Origin: Bacteroidetes bacterium UBA2364
GTDB lineage: Bacteria; Bacteroidota; Rhodothermia; Rhodothermales; UBA2364
Direction: 5' to 3'
DNA: 22,598 nucleotides
Assembly (NCBI GenBank): GCA_002344075.1
Contig: DDTM01000079.1
Coordinates: 1-22,598 of the forward strand
Below are positions 6,801-13,713 of the stretch, one piece after another. The position numbers and the translations under genes are program-made. The notes under the pieces are model-generated. The model was given only the letters and a program-made list of their open reading frames with translations, was not told the origin of the DNA and ran no database searches. Numbering within the stretch: position 1 is the first letter of the stretch; the number at the start of each line of letters is the position of its first letter.

Positions 6801-7697
6801 AATGAGGAACCGATGAACCTGAATACCCAGCGCGGTTTTACCGATGATCCGAAGGTAAATCAGTTGGTCCGTCAATTAATTTGGAATTACCAAATTAAAC
6901 TGAACGACATTACGGGTGATGCGAAGCGAGAGAAACACCGTATTCAGATGGGGGATGAACTTCCACCGGGTATTGTGCAACTTGCAAAAGTATATGTCGC
7001 CAAGAAGCGTAAACTTCAGGTTGGTGATAAGATGGCGGGCCGGCATGGTAATAAAGGGATTGTGTCTAAAATCCTGCCTCAGGAAGACATGCCATTCCTC
7101 GAAGATGGAACCCCTGTAGATATTGTCTTGAATCCATTGGGGGTTCCCAGTCGGATGAACTTGGGGCAGATTCTGGAAACGATGTTGGGATGGGCAGGCA
7201 AAAAGATGGGCATTAAATACGCAACCCCCATTTTTGATGGCGCTAAGTTGGAAGATGTGGTATCGGAATTGGATCTGGCCAAGTTACCGAATGACAGTCG
7301 TGTACAGCTCTACGATGGTTTAACCGGAGAGCCTTTCGATCAAAAGACCACGGTTGGGGTGATCTATATGCTGAAACTCTCGCACTTGGTAGATGATAAG
7401 ATTCACGCCCGCAGCATTGGGCCTTATAGCCTGATTACCCAACAACCACTGGGAGGTAAGGCGCAATTTGGGGGCCAACGTTTTGGAGAAATGGAAGTAT
7501 GGGCATTATACGCCTATGGTGCTGCCAACGTGCTACAGGAAATGCTTACCGTAAAATCCGATGACGTTCAAGGCCGTTCTAAGGTCTATGAAGCCATTGT
7601 GAAAGGTGAGAATATGCCCGAACCCAATGTGCCCGAATCCTTCAATGTATTGGTTCGAGAGTTACAGGGATTGGGATTGGAAATTGATATTGATTGA
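3849..7697 (+). CDS. rpoB: DNA-directed RNA polymerase subunit beta
   Basis: RpoB forms half of the RNA polymerase active-site cleft and contains the rifampicin pocket. The start at 3849 is preferred because AGGGAG (3834-3839) lies nine bases upstream; an ATG at 3840 would abut it directly. The 1282-residue product has the rifampicin region (about 479-545), with [20 protein letters not shown] and [14 protein letters not shown], the drug-sensitive residue pattern. Further on are [12 protein letters not shown] (about 786), the [12 protein letters not shown] motif (about 1058) and the C-terminal clamp [20 protein letters not shown] (about 1203). An acidic run of mainly Asp/Glu occurs near residues 115-130. 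It is followed by rpoC after 79 bases holding a strong hairpin. Confidence 0.98.
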   Translation: [1282 protein letters not shown]

Positions 7698-7702
7698 GCG
7701 CT

Positions 7703-7737
7703 TCGACCGGTGCAATGAAATCCATTGTACCGGTTGG
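7703..7737 (+). promoter_or_regulatory. Long hairpin between rpoB and rpoC
   Basis: Bases 7703-7717 pair with 7723-7737 over 15 positions (three G-T wobbles; core ACCGGTGCAATG with CATTGTACCGGT) around the loop AAATC. TTTC but no real T-run follows, so it is probably not a terminator. A double-stranded processing site or a mRNA stability element is the likeliest role. Confidence 0.6.
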
Positions 7738-7776
7738 TTTCACTAAAAGCTGGACGCTAAAATCGGGGTTCCGAAT

Positions 7777-10700
7777 ATGGCTTATACCAAGCAACAAAAA
7801 CTCAAAAAGAGCTTTAACACGATGACCGTCAGCCTTTCGTCGCCAGAAAGCATTCTGGAACGAAGCTATGGAGAAGTCTTAAAGCCGGAAACCATCAACT
7901 ATCGCTCGTTCAAGCCGGAAAAAGACGGTTTGTTTTGCGAAAAGATTTTTGGTCCAATCAAGGACTGGGAATGTCATTGTGGTAAATACAAGCGTATTCG
8001 CTACAAAGGCATCATCTGTGACCGATGCGGGGTTGAGGTAACCCAGAAGGCAGTTCGTCGTGAACGAATGGGACACATCCAACTCAGTGTGCCGGTCGTT
8101 CATATTTGGTACTTCCGCAGTTTGCCGAATAAAATCGGGAATTTATTGGGGATCAAGACCAAAGATTTGGATAAGGTCATTTATTACGAAAATTACATCG
8201 TGATACAGGCTGGTTCTGCACGGGAGTTTGGTATTGATAACAATCAATTACTCTCGGAGGACGACTACTTTGACCTTCAGTACAAAGTGCCCGAAGACAA
8301 CCACTTGTTGGAAGATTCGGATCCGCGCAAATTCATAGCCAAAATTGGTGGGGATGCCGTAGAGCATTTGCTCAGAATGGTGGACTTAGACAAAATGGTG
8401 GTTGAATTAAAAACGGAGGCACGGGAAGAAACGAGCCAGCAGCGCAAGCAAGAGGCATTAAAGCGGCTAAAAGTGGCTCAGTTTTTCCGTGAAGCCAATA
8501 AAAAGCGGGAAAACCGTCCGGAATGGATGGTAATGCGGGCGATTCCGGTCATTCCGCCGGAACTTCGGCCTTTGGTACCGCTTGAGGGAGGACGTTTTGC
8601 CACCTCCGATTTGAACGACTTATATCGCAGGGTGATTATTCGCAATAATCGCTTGAAGCGCTTGATTGAAATCAAGGCGCCTGAAGTCATTTTGCGGAAT
8701 GAAAAGAGAATGCTGCAAGAGGCCGTAGATTCACTTTTCGATAATTCGCGCAAGGCAAATGCTGTTCGGAGTGATTCCAACCGCGCCCTGAAATCACTTT
8801 CGGATATGCTGAAAGGGAAAAGTGGGCGTTTCCGCCAGAACCTACTCGGTAAGCGTGTGGATTACTCTGGCCGTTCTGTTATTGTGGTTGGTCCGGAATT
8901 GCAGTTGCATGAATGTGGCCTTCCAAAAGAAATGGCTGTAGAGTTGTTCAAGCCTTTTGTTATTCGACGTCTGATTGAACGTGGGATCGTAAAAACGGTG
9001 AAAAGTGCCAAAAAAGTGGTAGATCGCCGCACGCCGGATGTGTGGGACATTCTGGAAAAGGTGATTGATGGCCATCCGGTGATGTTGAACCGTGCCCCCA
9101 CGCTACACCGTTTGGGTATCCAAGCATTCCAGCCAACGTTGATTGAAGGAAAGGCGATTCGATTGCACCCATTGGTTTGTACGGCTTTTAATGCAGACTT
9201 CGACGGTGACCAGATGGCGGTTCACGTACCGCTTTCGCACGATGCTTGCCTTGAGGCAATGACACTGATGCTTTCCTCGCACAATATTCTTAGCCCAGCA
9301 CACGGTGGTCCCATTGCCGTACCGAGCCAAGACATGGTGTTGGGGATGTATTACATGACCAAGTTACTTCCGGGCGAAGTGGGCGAAGGTATGACGTTCT
9401 CGGACACGAAAGAAGTGGTACAAGCATTTGATCATGGGGTGGTTAAATTGCATACAAAGATTTCGCTTCGGCTTGGGCCGGGTAAATTTATTGATACCAC
9501 CGTTGGACGTGCCCTCTTTAATCAGATCGTTCCTACGGAATTGGGGTATGTGAACGAGGTTCTTACAAAAAAGAATCTCCGGAACATCATTGGTCGGGTA
9601 TTTGCGTCAACCGGATTTAAGGGCACCGCTAACTTCCTCGACAATGTGAAGAACATGGGATTCCACCGTGCGATGCGTGGAGGGCTTTCATTCTCAATTT
9701 CAGACATTGTAATTCCGAATCTGAAACATGAATTGATTGACAAGGCCCACGACGAGGTTTCTGAGGTGCGCGGCCAGTATGAAATGGGATTCATTACTGA
9801 TAATGAACGGTACAACAAGGTGATTGACATCTGGACCAGAACAAACAATAAGGTTTCGGAAGTCTTGTATGAAACCTTGGAAAAAGATCGTTACGGGTTT
9901 AATGCTATTTATATGATGGCCCACTCGGGCGCACGGGGTTCTCAAGAGCAGATTCGACAATTGGGTGGTATGCGTGGCCTTATGGCCAAGCCACAAAAAA
10001 ATCTTTCTGGCGGTGCTGGTGAAATTATCGAAAACCCAATTGTTTCCAACTTCAAGGAAGGTCTTTCAGTATTGGAATACTTCATCTCTACGCACGGTGC
10101 GCGGAAGGGTCTGGCGGATACAGCCCTTAAAACAGCAGATGCTGGTTATCTGACCCGCCGCCTGGTGGATGTTGCACAGGATGTAACGATTACCCACCAT
10201 GACTGTGGAACCTTACGTGGTATTCCGATTTCGGCGATCAAGGACAATGAAGATATTATTGAAAAACTCGAAGATCGGATTGTTGGACGTGTCTCGGTGC
10301 ATGATGTGGAAGATCCGCTTACGGGCAATCTCTTGGTGCGTGCCAATGAAATGATCAATGAGCAGGCCGCTGCCCTAATTGGAAATACCTCTATTGAGAC
10401 GGTTGAAATCCGTTCTGTGTTGACTTGCGAGTCGCGCCGTGGGGTGTGTGCCCTATGCTACGGGCGGAATTTGTCTTCTGGACGATTGGCGGAAACAGGG
10501 GAAGCCGTAGGGGTTGTGGCTGCACAATCTGTAGGGGAACCAGGAACCCAGCTAACACTCCGAACCTTCCATATTGGGGGGGCAGCAAGACGTATTGCAG
10601 CCGAGAGTGCCCTTTCTGCGCGTTTTAGCGGGAAAGTAGAGTTCGAGAATATGCGTAGTGTGGAGTATGATGACGGCAATGGCCCGCGAATGATTGTTCT

Positions 10701-12015
10701 GGGTCGTTCTGCCGAAATCCGGATTGTGGATGAAGGTGGAAGACAACTAATGTCCAGCTTGATCCCATATGGTTCCGAACTATTGGTTGAAAACGGGCAG
10801 ATGGTCGAAAAAGGTCAGATCCTTGCGCAATGGGATGCCTTTAATAGCCTAATTATCTCGGAAACAAACGGGATTGTGGCCTATCAAGACCTGATTGACG
10901 GTACAACCTATAAGGTAGAGTCGGATGAACAAACGGGAAACAGCGACATTATTGTAACGGAAGGGCGCGAACGAAACCTCACCCCGGCCGTTAATGTGAC
11001 GGCAGAAGATGGCAAATTGCGTGAGTATTCGATGCCTGTCCGTGCCCGTATTCAGGTTCGAGAAGGTGAATTTGTACAGTCTGGGCAAGTATTGGCCAAG
11101 ATTTTCCGTCAAACAGCACGGACGGGGGATATCACGGGTGGTCTTCCTCGGGTAACGGAACTTGTTGAAGCGCGTCAGCCTACAGATGGTGCGGTCGTTT
11201 CTGAAATTGATGGTGAAGTAACTTTTGGCCAACGGAAACGTGGGGCGCAGGAAGTGATCATCACCAGCCGTGATGGTTCTATTTCGCGCCCATATTTGGT
11301 ACCATTGTCTAAGCACCTTTTGGTCTTTGAGAATGACTATGTACATGCCGGCGACCCGCTCTCGGATGGTCAGGTCTCACCACAAGACATCTTGCGTATC
11401 AAAGGCTCTTTCGCTGTGCAGTCGTACTTGGTGAACGAAATTCAGGAAGTGTATCGTTTGCAAGGGGTAACCATCAGCGACAAACATATCGAAGTCATTG
11501 TGCGTCAGATGATGCAAAAGGTGACTATTGTAGATCCGGGTGATACCGATTTCTTGGACGAGGATTTGGTAGACCGCTTCGAACTGGAAGAAGTGAACAA
11601 CCACTTGTTTGATAAATTTGTGGTAGAAGAACCTGGAGATACCTTACTTAAGATTGGTGAAATCATAGATCGAAAGCGGCTACGTGAGCATACTTCCGAA
11701 ATGAAGCGCCTTGATAAGCAATTGCCTATTGTTCGAGAAGCCCGTCAGGCGGTGGCAACACCAACATTGCTGGGTATTACTCAGGCGTCATTGACCACCG
11801 ATTCCTTTATCTCGGCGGCTTCTTTCCAAGAAACCACAAAGGTGTTGACTCTTGCGGCTGTTCAGGCCAAGACCGACCACCTGCGCGGCCTTAAAGAAAA
11901 CGTAATTGTAGGACATTTGGTACCTGCTGGTACAGGCGTCCGCAAGTATCGGGACCTGGTAGTTTCGTCAAAAGCCGAAACCGAAACGGTACGCTCGACC
12001 GAACTGATCGGCTAA
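7777..12015 (+). CDS. rpoC: DNA-directed RNA polymerase subunit beta'
   Basis: RpoC carries the catalytic magnesium site, bridge helix, trigger loop and most of the clamp. In the 1412-residue product the N-terminal zinc ribbon uses C66, C68, C81 and C84, the catalytic motif NADFDGDQM holds D474, D476 and D478, and the second zinc site uses C810, C884, C891 and C894. After the trigger-loop start (LRTFHIGGAARR) comes a long insertion of sandwich-barrel-hybrid type, as in Proteobacteria, before the trigger loop resumes at TGDITGGLPRVTELVEAR. The end is the usual IVRQMMQKVTIVDPGDTDFL segment and C-terminal tail. The gene closes the operon and is followed by a strong terminator. Confidence 0.98.
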   Translation: MAYTKQQKLKKSFNTMTVSLSSPESILERSYGEVLKPETINYRSFKPEKDGLFCEKIFGPIKDWECHCGKYKRIRYKGIICDRCGVEVTQKAVRRERMGHIQLSVPVVHIWYFRSLPNKIGNLLGIKTKDLDKVIYYENYIVIQAGSAREFGIDNNQLLSEDDYFDLQYKVPEDNHLLEDSDPRKFIAKIGGDAVEHLLRMVDLDKMVVELKTEAREETSQQRKQEALKRLKVAQFFREANKKRENRPEWMVMRAIPVIPPELRPLVPLEGGRFATSDLNDLYRRVIIRNNRLKRLIEIKAPEVILRNEKRMLQEAVDSLFDNSRKANAVRSDSNRALKSLSDMLKGKSGRFRQNLLGKRVDYSGRSVIVVGPELQLHECGLPKEMAVELFKPFVIRRLIERGIVKTVKSAKKVVDRRTPDVWDILEKVIDGHPVMLNRAPTLHRLGIQAFQPTLIEGKAIRLHPLVCTAFNADFDGDQMAVHVPLSHDACLEAMTLMLSSHNILSPAHGGPIAVPSQDMVLGMYYMTKLLPGEVGEGMTFSDTKEVVQAFDHGVVKLHTKISLRLGPGKFIDTTVGRALFNQIVPTELGYVNEVLTKKNLRNIIGRVFASTGFKGTANFLDNVKNMGFHRAMRGGLSFSISDIVIPNLKHELIDKAHDEVSEVRGQYEMGFITDNERYNKVIDIWTRTNNKVSEVLYETLEKDRYGFNAIYMMAHSGARGSQEQIRQLGGMRGLMAKPQKNLSGGAGEIIENPIVSNFKEGLSVLEYFISTHGARKGLADTALKTADAGYLTRRLVDVAQDVTITHHDCGTLRGIPISAIKDNEDIIEKLEDRIVGRVSVHDVEDPLTGNLLVRANEMINEQAAALIGNTSIETVEIRSVLTCESRRGVCALCYGRNLSSGRLAETGEAVGVVAAQSVGEPGTQLTLRTFHIGGAARRIAAESALSARFSGKVEFENMRSVEYDDGNGPRMIVLGRSAEIRIVDEGGRQLMSSLIPYGSELLVENGQMVEKGQILAQWDAFNSLIISETNGIVAYQDLIDGTTYKVESDEQTGNSDIIVTEGRERNLTPAVNVTAEDGKLREYSMPVRARIQVREGEFVQSGQVLAKIFRQTARTGDITGGLPRVTELVEARQPTDGAVVSEIDGEVTFGQRKRGAQEVIITSRDGSISRPYLVPLSKHLLVFENDYVHAGDPLSDGQVSPQDILRIKGSFAVQSYLVNEIQEVYRLQGVTISDKHIEVIVRQMMQKVTIVDPGDTDFLDEDLVDRFELEEVNNHLFDKFVVEEPGDTLLKIGEIIDRKRLREHTSEMKRLDKQLPIVREARQAVATPTLLGITQASLTTDSFISAASFQETTKVLTLAAVQAKTDHLRGLKENVIVGHLVPAGTGVRKYRDLVVSSKAETETVRSTELIG

Positions 12016-12036
12016 GGTACACGGCCCAAAACTGGG

Positions 12037-12072
12037 AAAGTGTCGCTTCTTCACCGAGGCGGCACTTTTTTT
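12037..12072 (+). terminator. Intrinsic terminator of the rpoBC operon
   Basis: AAAGTGTCGCTTC (12037-12049) pairs with GAGGCGGCACTTT (12056-12068) over 13 positions with two G-T wobbles, loop TTCACC, and the T-run spans 12066-12072. It begins 21 bases after the rpoC stop. Confidence 0.92.
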
Positions 12073-12137
12073 GTCTTTTTGGTAGATTTTTTATAACAAA
12101 ATGGAATAATAGAGAAGATTAAATTGGTGTATTTTGC

Positions 12138-12153
12138 TATTCCTTTTGGAATA
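12138..12153. promoter_or_regulatory. Palindrome, candidate operator of the sulfur transport pair
   Basis: TATTCC (12138-12143) and GGAATA (12148-12153) form a perfect inverted repeat around TTTT, 23 bases before the next start codon. A further GGAATA half-site lies at 12103-12108. The position fits a repressor operator (inference); no regulator gene is in the window. As RNA it would be only a weak hairpin. Confidence 0.4.
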
Positions 12154-12176
12154 AATCAATAAAACCCATTAACGAA

Positions 12177-12749
12177 ATGCAAGGATTAATAGATTGGTTG
12201 TCTCAACCATGGCCTTGGTATGTGTCGGGCTTCATGATTGCCCTCTTGATACCGCTATTGGCGCTTTATGAAGGGAAGCCTTTTGGGGTTTCTCGAAACT
12301 TCAGGCATATTTGTGCGGCCATTCTACCTGGTAAAGACGCATATTTACGGTACGACTGGAAGCAAGAAGGGCTATGGAATCTGACGATTCTGTTGGGTGC
12401 GGTATTGGGTGGATGGGTGGCATCGGTATATTTCAACCCGCATCAAGTACAACTTTCGGCTGGAGCAACCCAATTAATAGCGCATTGGGGCATAAAAACC
12501 GGAAACGAACTTAGTCCTGCTTTTTTGCTTGAAACGGATTTTTTGTTTTCAATAAAAGGCGTACTGGTTTTAGTGTTGGGCGGTTTTTTAATTGGTTTTG
12601 GCACACGGTATGCCAATGGTTGTACTTCAGGTCATGCCATTGCTGGTTTGTCTAACTTTCAGTTGCCTTCTCTTGTGGCTGTTGTTGGTTTTTTTATCGG
12701 CGGTCTTTTAGGGTCGTGGTTTGTTTTACCTATTTTATTCAAGTTTTGA
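12177..12749 (+). CDS. YeeE/YedE-family sulfur transport protein, first half
   Basis: This is an inner-membrane protein of the sulphur transport (YeeE/YedE) family, whose studied members move thiosulfate through a pore lined with conserved cysteines. The 190-residue protein has about four hydrophobic segments (near residues 13-33, 64-85, 126-142 and 164-187) and the family signature GFGTRYANGCTSGHAIAGLS with C149 in the GCTSGH motif; C46 is in a second conserved-looking spot. It is half the length of a fused YeeE and is followed one base later by a second half-length partner, the arrangement of split PmpA/PmpB-like pairs. Substrate is inferred from the family; sulfide or sulfur-stress handling is the usual context. 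Confidence 0.85.
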   Translation: MQGLIDWLSQPWPWYVSGFMIALLIPLLALYEGKPFGVSRNFRHICAAILPGKDAYLRYDWKQEGLWNLTILLGAVLGGWVASVYFNPHQVQLSAGATQLIAHWGIKTGNELSPAFLLETDFLFSIKGVLVLVLGGFLIGFGTRYANGCTSGHAIAGLSNFQLPSLVAVVGFFIGGLLGSWFVLPILFKF

Positions 12750-12750
12750 T

Positions 12751-13197
12751 ATGTGGTATAAGTCGTCTGTTTTTCGCTGGGTATATTATCTTTTGGTTGG
12801 CGTGTGGTTTGGTATCGTGATGACCAAAAGTGAAGCAGTTTCTTGGTTTCGGATTCAGGAGATGTTCCATTTTCAATCTTTCCATATGTATGGCATTATA
12901 GGAACGGCGGTTGGTTTTGGGGCCTTATTTACGTTTTTGATGAAACGATTTAAGGCAAAAGATGTATTTGGAAATGTGGTAGTGCCCGAACAGAAAGTGC
13001 GTCATGGGAGGTTCAATGCCCGTTATTTAATAGGCGGGACACTTTTCGGGTTAGGCTGGGCGTTAACAGGAGCTTGTCCAGGGCCGGTTTTTGTTTTAGT
13101 GGGGCATGGCATATGGTCCATGACTATTGTGATTGTGTCTGCACTTATCGGAACGAAGGTCTTTGCACGGTTCCATGGCCAGTTGGTGGGAGGTTAA
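12751..13197 (+). CDS. YeeE/YedE-family (DUF6691-like) sulfur transport protein, second half
   Basis: The 148-residue membrane protein has hydrophobic segments near residues 8-25, 46-64, 91-108 and 122-140 and the motif LTGACPGP with C109, the counterpart of the cysteine motif in the C-terminal half of fused YeeE proteins. The ATG at 12751, one base after the stop of the preceding gene, gives the usual N-terminus; a TTG frame start at 12721 would overlap that gene without a reason. The two products are expected to assemble in the inner membrane as one channel. The end is only four bases from the convergent gene, with no terminator visible between them. Confidence 0.83.
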   Translation: MWYKSSVFRWVYYLLVGVWFGIVMTKSEAVSWFRIQEMFHFQSFHMYGIIGTAVGFGALFTFLMKRFKAKDVFGNVVVPEQKVRHGRFNARYLIGGTLFGLGWALTGACPGPVFVLVGHGIWSMTIVIVSALIGTKVFARFHGQLVGG

Positions 13198-13201
13198 TTT
13201 C

Positions 13202-13684
13202 TTACAAGGGCTCCCGTCCGATAAACCGTTCTTGTCCCAAAAGGAACCGGATTGCCCTTTTTACATTTCTACTCACACTTTCTTCCGATTTTAGGGCTGC
13301 AATATAGCGTATGATCTCTTTTTTTCGGGAGGTTGATAGCTGGTTGAAAACCAATTTAGCCGCAGGGTTTTCGTCTAAAGCCGCTATAAATTCTGGATGC
13401 GGGAGAACAGATCGGTCGTTGGGGTCATAGGAAATGGTAATATGAACGATTTCGCCAATACGCTGAGGAGATTTTAGAAGCATCGTTTCATTGATGTAGA
13501 GCCGCCAGTCGCCTTGGTAGCGTACCAAGGTTTGCAGAAAGGGTTTTCCATTAATGGTTCCACAAATGGGAATCGGGCCTTTGTGCTTACCTGCTTGAAC
13601 AAATAATTCGAGAAGGATTGTCTCTGGCACCGGGACATATGGATTGGCGCCTATGATGTCTAATGCTACTTCAAATACAAGCAT
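13202..13684 (-). CDS. DUF1905 / YdeI-OmpD-associated-like protein
   Basis: The 160-residue soluble protein has an N-terminal DUF1905-type beta domain (about 1-92, with ICGTINGKPFLQTLVRYQG and ISYDPNDR) followed by a C-terminal YdeI/OmpD-associated helical module (about 96-150). The module shows the family pattern PEFIAALDENPAAKLVFNQL, STSRKKEIIRYIAALKSEES and RAIRFLLGQ. No signal peptide is seen. The biochemical role of this family is not established. It is the last gene of a probable operon after the TonB-dependent receptor, 29 bases downstream, but such genes are widespread as lone genes, so a functional link is not implied. Confidence 0.85.
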   Translation of the reverse strand: MLVFEVALDIIGANPYVPVPETILLELFVQAGKHKGPIPICGTINGKPFLQTLVRYQGDWRLYINETMLLKSPQRIGEIVHITISYDPNDRSVLPHPEFIAALDENPAAKLVFNQLSTSRKKEIIRYIAALKSEESVSRNVKRAIRFLLGQERFIGREPL

Positions 13685-13713
13685 AGATTGTTTTTCTGAT
13701 GATTAAGTTGCAC

